Positions 26,612 to 35,443 of a stretch of 35,443 nt of DNA are shown here, piece by piece. Each line of letters begins with the position of its first letter. Position 1 is the stretch's first letter. The stretch spans positions 1-35,443 of the forward strand of contig CALMRD010000342.1 in assembly GCA_937871625.1 (NCBI GenBank). The letters are read 5' to 3'. The notes under the pieces are model-generated. The model searched no databases. It was not told where the DNA came from and saw only the letters and a program-made list of their open reading frames with translations. The DNA is from an uncultured Bacteroidales bacterium (GTDB lineage: Bacteria; Bacteroidota; Bacteroidia; Bacteroidales; VadinHA17). Made by a program: the position numbers and the translations under genes.

Positions 26612-29600
26612 ATGAGCGAGCCCATTCTGAAAGCACTGATCCGTTTATTTGCCCTGATAAGTGATATTCACCCTGACCGGGAGATATCGAGCAGGGGACG
26701 GGATGTGGTGAGGCTGTTCCTGTCAAAGCACCTTAACAATGAGCAGGTGGCAAAATATCTGACAATGTTTGATGAATATCTCAGGCTATACTATCCTGAC
26801 GTTATTTCGAAAGACAGCATCAGGGACAGGAAGCGGACCTCGCTGACAGCAATGAGGATCCTTGCCATCTGTGAGAAGATTAATGAGGAGCTCGAGCAGA
26901 AGCAGAAGATATATGTGCTGGCACAGCTGATGGACTTTATCTCTTTCAGTGCCGAGATCACCGGGAAGGAGATGGAGTTTCTTGAGACAGTGGCTACGGC
27001 ATTTAATATTCACCAGACTGAATACAATGATATTCTGGGCTTCATCCTCGAACCCCACCAGGTCAGCATCAGAGATGAGAGGCTGCTGATCATCGACAGC
27101 CGGGAAGCATCTGACAGGCAGAAGATTAAGCACCTTTGCAATGAGAACCTCAAGGGCCGACTGCTTTTCCTGAATGTTGCAAGCACCAATACCCTTCTGA
27201 TGAAGTTTAATGGCAGGGAGGATCTTGTGCTGAACGGGCAGAATATTTTTCCGGAACAGACTTATGTGTTTGACCACGGGTCAACAATCAGGGGTGCCTC
27301 TCTGAATGCTATTTACTATAACGATGTTGCAGAGGTCTTTACAGGGGCGGAGTTCAAGCTCAGGGTTGCCCTCGATGCCACGGATATCAGCTTACGGTTC
27401 AGAAACAGTGAAAACGGTGTACAAAATCTGACTATCCACGAGGAATCGGGGAAGCTGGTTGGGATAATGGGAGGGAGCGGCGTCGGGAAATCGACCCTGT
27501 TGAATCTCCTTAGCGGAATTTTCATGCCGGAGACGGGGAACGTGCTTATCAACGGGTATGATATTCATACATCCGAAGGTAAGGATCACCTGAAAGGGGT
27601 AATAGGGTTTGTGCCCCAGGATGATCTTCTTTATGAGGAACTGACCGTCTTCCAGAACCTCTGGTACAATGCCCGCATGTGTCTCAACAATTACGGCGAG
27701 TCTGCGATCAGGGAGGAGGTTGAAAGCATACTGAAGGATCTTGACCTTTATGAGATAAAAGATCTGAAAGTGGGCAGTCCTGTCAACAAGATAATCAGCG
27801 GGGGCCAGAGAAAAAGACTGAATATTGCCCTTGAGCTTATCAGGGAACCGACCATACTTTTTGTCGATGAACCCACTTCAGGGCTTTCATCGGTTGATGC
27901 GGATACGGTAATGACCATGCTCAAGGAACAGACCTACAAGGGGAAGCTGGTTATTACAACGATACATCAGCCGGGATCGGATATCTACAAGATGTTTGAC
28001 CGTATAATGATCCTTGACAGGGGTGGCTATTTGATTTTCTATGGCAATCCCAACGAAACTGTAACCTGGTTCAAGACCCACACTAACCTGGCCAATGCTC
28101 TTGAAGATCAATGCATCAACTGTGGCAATGTGGATACCGACCAGCTGCTTCGTATCATTGAATCCAAAGTGGTCAACGAGCATGGCAGGCCCACTCATCT
28201 GAGAAGAGTCTCACCAGCAGAATGGGCCGACCTGTACGAGGCAGAGAAAGGCAGCAAACAGCGCGGAAAAACAATAACCCGTGACCCGTTGCCTGAAAAT
28301 AAATATTCTATTCCCGGGCTGGCAAAACAGTCGGCAATCTTTTTTATGAGAGATCTCTTATCCAGGATTGCTGACAGGCAATATATGATTGTCACACTGC
28401 TTGGAGCGCCTCTTCTGGCAGTCCTGCTTGCCTTTTTTACCAGGGATGTATCGGGGCAGGCCTATAGCTTAAGTGAGAACGAAAACCTGCCGGCATATAT
28501 GTTCATGTGTGTTGTTACGGCGTTTTTCATGGGACTGATCCTGAGTGCCGAGGAGATCGTTAAAGACCGTAAGATCCTTAAGCGGGAGTCTTTTCTTAAG
28601 CTCAGCTGGTTCAGCTATATCAATTCCAAGGTAATGATGATGTTCATTATCTCTTCGTTACAGACGATAGCTTTCGTGCTGGCCGGGAACCTTATTCTTG
28701 GGATTAACGGGATGACTCTCACATACTGGATTGTACTGTTCAGTTCCTCCTGTCTTGCCAATCTGATAGGCCTGAACATCTCATCTGCATTCAACTCGGT
28801 AGCCACGATCTACATTCTCATACCCTTTATAATCATACCGCAGCTTCTGTTCAGCGGCGTCCTGGTCAAGTTCGACAATCTCCACAGGAGGGAGGGCACT
28901 GTCAATGAATATGTGCCTGTTCTTGGTGATCTGATGCCTGCCCGCTGGGCATACGAAGCTCTTGCCGTGGAGCAGTATAAAAGCAACAGGTTTGAAGAGA
29001 AGTTTTTCATGTATGATATGGAGATCAGCCAGAACAACTGGTATGCATCATTTCTGACAGAGGCTCTCCGGAGAGATCTTTGGGTGTGCCGCAATTATTA
29101 TGACAGTTCTGAGTACAGGGACGTTGTTACGGACAACTTTGGGAAAATCACACGGTACATTCAGAAATTGTCTGTTCTTGCCGGTTTTGATCCTCCCCCC
29201 AATGAGCTTATCAGATCACTGAACAGTGACGGGTTTGATCCTTCTGTAGCTGAGATGATGGAACATTTGCTTGACAGCCTGGCAGACAGATTTAAAACTG
29301 TCAGGAACATCAACATGGCTAAAAAAGACTCAGTTACCGCAGTACTGATAGCAAAAATGGGCAAGAGCGCATTCCTGGAGCTTAAAGAAAATTATACCAA
29401 CAAGAGGCTCCGGGAGATACTCCTTGATGAGTACAATACGACCAAGAGTATTGAAACCAGGGGGAAGATCATTCAGAAGTATGAGCCTGTTTACATGAAG
29501 CCTGTATCCGGGAACGGCCGTGCGCATTTTTATGCACCGTACAAGAAGATAGGGAACATATTGGTTGACACCTTCCTCTTCAACATCATTGTACTCTGGC

Positions 29601-29695
29601 TTGTCTCCCTGGTACTTTACCTTGCCCTCTACCTGAAGGTTTTAAAGAAGATTACCGGCTCCGGGTTCGCTATCAGGAATGTCAGGAGGCGGTAG
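26612..29695 (+). CDS. TerB-like N-terminus fused to ABC ATPase and ABC-2/ABCG-type membrane domain
   Basis: N-terminal 'LIRLFALISDIHPDREISSRGRDVVRLFL...'; Walker A GGSGVGKST, signature ISGGQRKRLNIALEL, Walker B ILFVDEPTSGLS; C-terminal TM region. Confidence 0.85.
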   Translation: MSEPILKALIRLFALISDIHPDREISSRGRDVVRLFLSKHLNNEQVAKYLTMFDEYLRLYYPDVISKDSIRDRKRTSLTAMRILAICEKINEELEQKQKIYVLAQLMDFISFSAEITGKEMEFLETVATAFNIHQTEYNDILGFILEPHQVSIRDERLLIIDSREASDRQKIKHLCNENLKGRLLFLNVASTNTLLMKFNGREDLVLNGQNIFPEQTYVFDHGSTIRGASLNAIYYNDVAEVFTGAEFKLRVALDATDISLRFRNSENGVQNLTIHEESGKLVGIMGGSGVGKSTLLNLLSGIFMPETGNVLINGYDIHTSEGKDHLKGVIGFVPQDDLLYEELTVFQNLWYNARMCLNNYGESAIREEVESILKDLDLYEIKDLKVGSPVNKIISGGQRKRLNIALELIREPTILFVDEPTSGLSSVDADTVMTMLKEQTYKGKLVITTIHQPGSDIYKMFDRIMILDRGGYLIFYGNPNETVTWFKTHTNLANALEDQCINCGNVDTDQLLRIIESKVVNEHGRPTHLRRVSPAEWADLYEAEKGSKQRGKTITRDPLPENKYSIPGLAKQSAIFFMRDLLSRIADRQYMIVTLLGAPLLAVLLAFFTRDVSGQAYSLSENENLPAYMFMCVVTAFFMGLILSAEEIVKDRKILKRESFLKLSWFSYINSKVMMMFIISSLQTIAFVLAGNLILGINGMTLTYWIVLFSSSCLANLIGLNISSAFNSVATIYILIPFIIIPQLLFSGVLVKFDNLHRREGTVNEYVPVLGDLMPARWAYEALAVEQYKSNRFEEKFFMYDMEISQNNWYASFLTEALRRDLWVCRNYYDSSEYRDVVTDNFGKITRYIQKLSVLAGFDPPPNELIRSLNSDGFDPSVAEMMEHLLDSLADRFKTVRNINMAKKDSVTAVLIAKMGKSAFLELKENYTNKRLREILLDEYNTTKSIETRGKIIQKYEPVYMKPVSGNGRAHFYAPYKKIGNILVDTFLFNIIVLWLVSLVLYLALYLKVLKKITGSGFAIRNVRRR

Positions 29696-29861
29696 CCGGG
29701 ATCCGGCGACAGCTAACTCCCCTGAGGGTGATGTGGATCGCCTGATCACCTTTCAGCGGGCAGAAACGCTTGTCCCAATTTCCACCCTGTGGTTCTGTAT
29801 AGCCTCCCTGGCCCTACCTGTTAAAAGTCTTTATTAAAAATTTGTACATGGCCAGCCAAAT

Positions 29862-29879
29862 TTTATAAAGTCTTTATGA
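29862..29879 (+). promoter_or_regulatory. Direct repeat TTTATAA-AGTC-TTTATGA (11-bp period) upstream of the sensor kinase; candidate OmpR/KdpE-family operator
   Basis: 15/18 identical to 32323..32340 upstream of trkH; a further TTTATTA half-site at 29830-29836. Confidence 0.55.
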
Positions 29880-29897
29880 AAGCATTGTCAAATTTGT

Positions 29898-31496
29898 TTG
29901 GTTATCAGGCGGCCAGTTGCGTCCAATAATAAAAGCATAAATTTGGTATCGCTTAAGAATAAAAAAATGAAAGGCACCTTGCTATTATTGCGTCTGCCAT
30001 TATTTACAAAAATCTACCAGTATTTCCTGGTTGTCATAATAATTGGGCTGACAACCTTGATTCTCAGTCCGCTTTCAAACCCGCAGAGTTATCATATTGT
30101 TTCATTCATTCTTCTGTTCGTTGTTGCCATGCTTGCGGTCTTTATGGGGATAGGGCCCGTTCTGCTGGCTTCAACTATAAGTGCCATTTCCTGGAACTAT
30201 TTTTTCATTCCGCCTTATCACACTTTTCATATTGAGAAGACCGAAGACAGGCTGATGTTTATCTCCTTCTTTATCATTGCGCTTCTGAACGGCATCCTTA
30301 CCAACAGGATACGCAGGCAGGAGAGGCTGGTCAGAGACCGGGAGAATCAAACCAATGCCCTGTTTCAGCTTACTGAGGAGCTTTCAAAAGCCAGCGGGAT
30401 TGACAGCGTTCTTGAAGTAGCACGCAATGATTTCAGGAAACATTTCAATGCCGAATGCTGGTTCATAATTCAGGATGGCAACAACAAACTTGATTTTGCG
30501 TCACCTGGCAAGGGCATAAATGAAACACCTGACATAGATAAACAGATAGTTGAAATGGTCTTCCGGGACTCGGTCAAAGCGGGCAGATATACAGACTCTT
30601 CAGAAGAAGCCGACCTGACCTATCATCCGCTTACGGGAACCCGTCTAAATCCCGGAGTCATCGCCATCAGCATCGACAGGCCGGCATATATTAACAGGGG
30701 AGCATTCTGGGACACTTATTTTACACAGATTTCCAACGCTCTTGAACGTGAGTTTCTCGCTGAACTGGCAGTGAAAGCGAGGATACTGGATGAGTCGGAC
30801 AAGCTGTATAAGACCTTGTTCAATCTCATCTCTCATGAATTCAGGATCCCGATCGCTGCGATAATGGGGGCATCCGACACATTGATGATTTCAGAGACCT
30901 CCCTCAAAAGCCGGAAAGAGTTATACAGTGAGATATTCAAGGCATCAGCGAGGCTCAATCATCTGATCGAGAATCTTCTGAATATGTCACGTCTTGAGAG
31001 CGGTAAAATTGCATTGCACCCCGACTGGTACGATGTTAATGATCTTGTAAACAAGGTTTGTCAGAATCTCAAACAGGATCTGGATCAGTTTAATTTCAAA
31101 ACGATCATACCTGAAGATATGCCCCTGGTCTGGATCGATTTCGGTCTTATGGAGCATGTCCTGTATAACCTTTTACTTAACTCGTGCCAGCACTCTCCCG
31201 CTTCGGGTGATATTGAGCTGGAGGCAGAGTACGTTAACGGAGAGTTTATTCTGAAGGTGACTGATAGCGGTCCCGGTTTTCCTCCGCGTCTCCTGCCCAA
31301 TGTTTTTGATAAATTTTTCAGAGTGGACGGATCCAGGGCAGGAGGCCTGGGTCTGGGTCTGTCGATAGTAAAAGGGCTGGTTGAGGCTCATAACGGTAAT
31401 GTAAGGGTAGAGAACAACCCGGGCGGAGGCGCCGGATTTACTGTCTCAATACCTTCCGGGGTACCTGATATGCATGAATTAACACAAGCAGAATGA
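29898..31496 (+). CDS. KdpD-like sensor histidine kinase (DUF4118 TM region, GAF-like, HisKA, HATPase), lacking the KdpD N-terminal domain
   Basis: Four-TM region '...FFIPPYHTFHIEKTEDRLMFISFFIIALLNGILTNRIRRQ'; H-box 'LISHEFRIPIAAIMG'; 'DSGPGFPPRLLPNVFDKFFR', 'GGLGLGLSIVKGLVEAHNG'. Start may be ATG 29967. Confidence 0.85.
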   Translation: MVIRRPVASNNKSINLVSLKNKKMKGTLLLLRLPLFTKIYQYFLVVIIIGLTTLILSPLSNPQSYHIVSFILLFVVAMLAVFMGIGPVLLASTISAISWNYFFIPPYHTFHIEKTEDRLMFISFFIIALLNGILTNRIRRQERLVRDRENQTNALFQLTEELSKASGIDSVLEVARNDFRKHFNAECWFIIQDGNNKLDFASPGKGINETPDIDKQIVEMVFRDSVKAGRYTDSSEEADLTYHPLTGTRLNPGVIAISIDRPAYINRGAFWDTYFTQISNALEREFLAELAVKARILDESDKLYKTLFNLISHEFRIPIAAIMGASDTLMISETSLKSRKELYSEIFKASARLNHLIENLLNMSRLESGKIALHPDWYDVNDLVNKVCQNLKQDLDQFNFKTIIPEDMPLVWIDFGLMEHVLYNLLLNSCQHSPASGDIELEAEYVNGEFILKVTDSGPGFPPRLLPNVFDKFFRVDGSRAGGLGLGLSIVKGLVEAHNGNVRVENNPGGGAGFTVSIPSGVPDMHELTQAE

Positions 31497-32176
31497 ATGA
31501 GAAAAAAAACATACTGATCATTGATGATGAGGTCCAGATCCGCAGATTGCTGGAGATTTCACTGTCGGCATACGAATTCAATACATTTTTTGCTGAGACC
31601 GGACAGCAGGGACTGGTGGCAGCTGCAACCCACCATCCTGCGTTGGTAATTCTGGACCTGGGTCTCCCGGATACTGATGGCCTGCAACTGCTACTCAGGT
31701 TACGGGAATGGTTTACCAAACCTGTTATTGTCCTTTCAGTTCGCAGTTCGGAGGAAGATATTGTGGCAGCATTGGATAATGGTGCAAATGACTACCTGAC
31801 CAAACCTTTCAGGAGCGGTGAATTGATCGCCAGAATCCGTGCAGCAATCAGATCGAATGAGGAGAGAAAGGATAGTCCAATGATGGAATTCGGGTCACTC
31901 ACTATTGATATGATCAGTCATGTGGTACGCAAGGACGGCGAGATAATCAGGCTTACGACAACAGAATTCGCCTTGCTGGCTCTCCTGGCCGGAAACAGCG
32001 GCCGTGTGCTTACTCATCAGTTCATCCTTAAAGAGATATGGGGTTATGGCTACCGGGAACAGACACAATATCTGCGCGTTTTTATTGCCCAGCTCAGAAA
32101 GAAGATCGAGGACAATCCTTCAAAACCTGTACTGCTTGTTACTGAGTCGGGCATAGGATACAGGTTTGGTAATTAG
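31493..32176 (+). CDS. KdpE-like OmpR/PhoB-family response regulator
   Basis: Receiver 'ILIIDDEVQIRRLL...VILDLGLPDTDG...YLTKPF' and winged-helix 'RLTTTEFALLALLAGNSGRVLTHQFILKEIWG...YRFGN'. ATGA overlap with the kinase. Confidence 0.92.
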   Translation: MNEKKNILIIDDEVQIRRLLEISLSAYEFNTFFAETGQQGLVAAATHHPALVILDLGLPDTDGLQLLLRLREWFTKPVIVLSVRSSEEDIVAALDNGANDYLTKPFRSGELIARIRAAIRSNEERKDSPMMEFGSLTIDMISHVVRKDGEIIRLTTTEFALLALLAGNSGRVLTHQFILKEIWGYGYREQTQYLRVFIAQLRKKIEDNPSKPVLLVTESGIGYRFGN

Positions 32177-32322
32177 CACAATTACACTGATTGTATTCCA
32201 GCCGATGCCGGCATTCAGTGCCCGGGACTAGCCTGATTCTGTTCTACGGCTTAACTAATTTGTCATCCCACGGGTACCGTCATTCTGTGCCCGTGGCTGA
32301 TCCGCCCCTGTCCTGTCACATC

Positions 32323-32340
32323 TTTACAAAATCTTTATAA
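32323..32340 (+). promoter_or_regulatory. Direct repeat TTTACAA-AATC-TTTATAA (11-bp period) upstream of trkH; candidate operator
   Basis: Same architecture as 29862..29879. Confidence 0.55.
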
Positions 32341-32388
32341 CCCCGGGGCAATTCTTTACTTAATGCTTACGGTTCCTGGCTCAATTTT

Positions 32389-33858
32389 GTGCAGGAAATT
32401 CATTTTGCACTGATGAGATTGATAAATCCATTGACAATCCTCAGGATTCTGAGTACCATTCTGCTGATTGAGACTGGGTTCTTCCTGCTCTGCCTTCCGG
32501 TAACCTTCATTTACAGAGAGCCACTGCAGCCGTTTCTCATATCCCCGGCAATCAGTGGAGTGTTGTATCTGTTTCTCCGTTTTATCGGCAGAAAGGCTGA
32601 CCCAAGGGTGGTAAGCAACAGAGATTCATTTCTAATCGTGATTATCGCGTGGATCTCATTTTCACTTTTGGGTTCGCTGCCCTATCTGATCAGCGGTAGC
32701 ATACCATCATTTGTTGATGCCCTCTTCGAATCAACGTCAGGATTCACGACGACAGGCTCTTCAATCCTGCAGGATGTTGAAGCGCTTCCATATTCAATTC
32801 TTTTCTGGAGAAGCCTTACGCACTGGATCGGGGGAATTGGAATAATAGTATTGGTCATACTCGTACTTCCGTCTCTTAAAATTGCCGGATACCATCTCTT
32901 CAGCCTGGAATCTTCGCTTAAGGAAAAAATCCACCCGAGAACCAGGGGGGTAGTATACCGGGTTCTCTATATTTATGTTGGTCTCACTGTTATTGAGATA
33001 CTTTTTCTGGTACTCGGAGGCATGAATCTATTTGACAGTGTCTGCCATGCCTTCGGAACAGTTGCTACGGGAGGCTTCTCACCAAAAAATACCAGCCTGG
33101 CAGAGTACTCGTCATATATTCAATATGTTGTTGCTGTTTTTATGTTTTTATCAGCAACAAGCTATGTGGTATTTTATTATGCTTTGAAGGGGAGTTTCAA
33201 GAAGGTTTTTAAAAATGATGAATTCTGGGCCTATCTCTTTATTGTTACTGCGAGTGTGGTCTTTGTCACTCTCACCTTATATTTTAAAACGGAACGTAAC
33301 TTTGAGCTCTCTTTCCGGCATGCATTCTTCCAGGTTGTCTCCCAGATAACATGTACAGGATATGCAACATCAGATTACACGGCGTTTCCATCAATCGGGA
33401 TGTTTTTTATGTTCCTGATCATGTTTTCCGGGGGGTCAACAGGATCAACCACCGGAGGAATAAAGATTGCACGGCATCTGGTATCCATGAAGAATCTCAG
33501 GAACACATTTATCAGGATCCAGCATCCCAATGCAGTCATCCCCATCAGGCTGAACGGGAGGATTGTCCCGGAGGGGTATGCAAACCAGATGACGGTCTTT
33601 ATTCTGCTCTATCTTTTCATTTTTGTAACCGGTAATATAATCATGCAACTGACGGGCATCTCCATTTTAGAGGCCTCCGGAGCCTGCGCATCGTGTATGG
33701 CAGGCATCGGCCCCGGGTTGGGAGCCTCAGGAAATATGGGCAATTATGCTCATTTCAATGACGCTGCCAAGATCACCATGATGCTCCTGATGCTGATTGG
33801 TCGTCTTGAGCTATTCACCTTCCTGACCATCTTCACCCGTACATTCAGGAGAAACTGA
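32389..33858 (+). CDS. trkH: TrkH-family potassium uptake transporter subunit
   Basis: Selectivity-filter-like repeats 'STSGFTTTGSS', 'GTVATGGFSPKN', 'SQITCTGYATSD', 'GIGPGLGASGNMGNY'; multiple TM segments. ORF start is GTG; ATG at 32413 is an alternative. Confidence 0.9.
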   Translation: MQEIHFALMRLINPLTILRILSTILLIETGFFLLCLPVTFIYREPLQPFLISPAISGVLYLFLRFIGRKADPRVVSNRDSFLIVIIAWISFSLLGSLPYLISGSIPSFVDALFESTSGFTTTGSSILQDVEALPYSILFWRSLTHWIGGIGIIVLVILVLPSLKIAGYHLFSLESSLKEKIHPRTRGVVYRVLYIYVGLTVIEILFLVLGGMNLFDSVCHAFGTVATGGFSPKNTSLAEYSSYIQYVVAVFMFLSATSYVVFYYALKGSFKKVFKNDEFWAYLFIVTASVVFVTLTLYFKTERNFELSFRHAFFQVVSQITCTGYATSDYTAFPSIGMFFMFLIMFSGGSTGSTTGGIKIARHLVSMKNLRNTFIRIQHPNAVIPIRLNGRIVPEGYANQMTVFILLYLFIFVTGNIIMQLTGISILEASGACASCMAGIGPGLGASGNMGNYAHFNDAAKITMMLLMLIGRLELFTFLTIFTRTFRRN

Positions 33859-33918
33859 CAATATCACCTTTAGGGATAGACATACGCTGGTGAATATTAG
33901 AACCGGCAACAGAAAGAT

Positions 33919-33946
33919 CAGCCCGCTGCAGAGATGCAGCGGGCTG
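33919..33946. terminator. Hairpin between convergent trkH and peptidase genes (probable terminator)
   Basis: CAGCCCGCTGCA-GAGA-TGCAGCGGGCTG, perfect 12-bp stem with GAGA loop; followed by AAAAAT, so the U-tract is weak. Confidence 0.65.
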
Positions 33947-33991
33947 AAAAATATGCGTGATCTGGTTCTGTTACTGTTCCGTAACCGGCAG

Positions 33992-35443
33992 CTATCTGAG
34001 TTTCTTTATACCCATATTCCACAGGGTGAAGCTGTAGAGGTCGGAGGTCACCTCAATGCGCTTGTTTACCGGGGTGCCGGCGCCGTGACCTGCGCTTGTC
34101 TCGATACGGATGAGCACCGGGTTTAACCCTGCCTGCTTCGCCTGCAGATGGGAGGCAAACTTGAATGAGTGTGCCGGTACCACCCTGTCGTCGTGGTCGG
34201 AGGTCGTCACCAGCGTTGACGGGTAGGCGGTGCCTTCCACAACGTTGTGCACGGGGGAGTATTTCAGCAGGTAGCTGAACATCTCGGGACTCTCGTCGGC
34301 GGTGCCGTAGTCATAAGCCCATCCTGCTCCGGCAGTGAACCTGTGATACCTGAGCATGTCAAGCACACCGACAGCCGGGAGGGCTACCATGAAGAGGTCA
34401 GGCCTCTGTGTCATGACCGCCCCGACGAGCAGTCCGCCGTTGGAGCCGCCCTGCACGGCAAGATGCTCTGATGATGTGTAGCCGTTTTCAATGAGATATT
34501 CTGCAGCAGCTATGAAATCGTCAAACACGTTCTGCTTGTTCATCTTTGTTCCGGCCAGGTGCCATTCCTCACCGTACTCACCTCCGCCGCGGATGTTCGG
34601 CACTGCATATATACCACCCATCTCCAGCCAGCAGGCCACTGAGACCGAAAAGCCCGGAGTCTCACTTATTCCGAAACCGCCATAGCCATACAGGAGAGTT
34701 GGGTTCTTTCCGTTGAGCACGGCATCCTTGCCATGGGTAATGATCATGGGTACCCGGGTGCCGTCCTTCGAGGTGTAGAATACCTGTTCCGAGACATAAT
34801 CTTCACTCCTGAAAAGAACCGCCGGCTTCTTGTATTCCGCAGTCTCTCCGGTCTGAGGATCGAGCTTATAGATCGTAGAAGGATTGGTATAGTTGCTGAA
34901 CGAGAAATAGATGTCCCTGTCTTCCTTCCTGCCGTAGAATCCATCGGCTGAACCTATACCCGGCAGTTCAATCTCCCTTACCAGCGCGCCGCTCATGTCA
35001 TATTGTTTCACGTCTGATATGGCATCCTTCAGGTAATGAGCAAAAAGGTAACCGGCGCCTGTTGAAGGCTGGAGAACGTTCTCTGTTTCCGGAATGACAT
35101 CGATCCAGTTCTCAGGCCCGGGTTTCGAGGCATCAGCGGTGACTACCCTTCCGTTGGGAGCATTCATGTTTGTGTAGATGAAAAGCCTGGAACCGTCACT
35201 TTCAATAACCTGACTTTCGCTGTCGAAATCAGGCACTATCACGGTGAAGTCACGCTGGTTACGCTTCAGATCCTTGATATATAGTTCATTACCAGTTGTG
35301 GATATCTGTGCGGTCACCACCAGGTAACTCTGGTCGTCGGTTACATAGCCACGAACATACCTTCTTTTGGTGTCGCCTCCGAAGATGATCTGGTCTTCAG
35401 ACTGTGGGGTACCCACCTTATGATAAAAAAGCCTGTGGTGATC
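33992..35443 (-). CDS. Prolyl oligopeptidase (S9A-like), N-terminus cut by the window edge
   Basis: TLLYGYGGFGISETP, NIRGGGEYGEEWH, catalytic Ser 'VQGGSNGGLL', 'TSDHDDRVVPAHSFK', 'ETSAGHGAG'. Frame is still open at 35416. Confidence 0.92.
   Translation of the reverse strand, partial: DHHRLFYHKVGTPQSEDQIIFGGDTKRRYVRGYVTDDQSYLVVTAQISTTGNELYIKDLKRNQRDFTVIVPDFDSESQVIESDGSRLFIYTNMNAPNGRVVTADASKPGPENWIDVIPETENVLQPSTGAGYLFAHYLKDAISDVKQYDMSGALVREIELPGIGSADGFYGRKEDRDIYFSFSNYTNPSTIYKLDPQTGETAEYKKPAVLFRSEDYVSEQVFYTSKDGTRVPMIITHGKDAVLNGKNPTLLYGYGGFGISETPGFSVSVACWLEMGGIYAVPNIRGGGEYGEEWHLAGTKMNKQNVFDDFIAAAEYLIENGYTSSEHLAVQGGSNGGLLVGAVMTQRPDLFMVALPAVGVLDMLRYHRFTAGAGWAYDYGTADESPEMFSYLLKYSPVHNVVEGTAYPSTLVTTSDHDDRVVPAHSFKFASHLQAKQAGLNPVLIRIETSAGHGAGTPVNKRIEVTSDLYSFTLWNMGIKKLR

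Noticed and set aside
1-35443. CRISPR arrays, tRNA/rRNA genes, transposases or integrases.
   Set aside because: No regularly spaced repeats, RNA gene signatures or recombinase-like ORFs were recognised by eye; a tool-based scan was not possible.

Overview
The window looks like a chromosomal region from a Bacteroidota bacterium, judged from SusC/SusD genes, TTTG-N20-TAnnTTTG promoters and overall protein style. Its dominant feature is an expansion of five paralogous, minus-strand proteins that share a near-invariant N-terminal TIR-like domain (YDIFISYRQ.DN...CDP.S.AWEHEF). In four of the five the TIR domain is followed by one transmembrane helix. All five then carry a divergent TolB-like module and TPRs. 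Block 1 (about 10-9750) has three of these genes, a secreted HExxH gluzincin-like protein and an AAA ATPase with a large palindrome upstream. The first TIR gene is broken by an in-frame TAA. It also shares a 367-bp, 100% identical segment with the third TIR gene, which suggests recent gene conversion. Block 2 (17201-26420) is a co-directional run: SiaC-like (DUF1987) protein, RyR-domain + SpoIIE/PP2C phosphatase fusion, two TIR-TM-TolB-TPR proteins, a 71-aa ORF, and a B12-binding radical SAM enzyme. I consider this the best candidate for an undescribed system: a TIR-linked, RyR-sensed partner-switching pathway with a possible peptide-modification arm. Between the blocks lie a SusC/SusD pair, a MORN-repeat protein and a CPBP-family membrane protein. 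To the right are a TerB-like + ABC transporter fusion, a KdpD/KdpE-like two-component system next to trkH with matching 11-bp-period direct repeats, and a truncated prolyl oligopeptidase. All calls come from reading the sequence and ORF track; no homology search was run.
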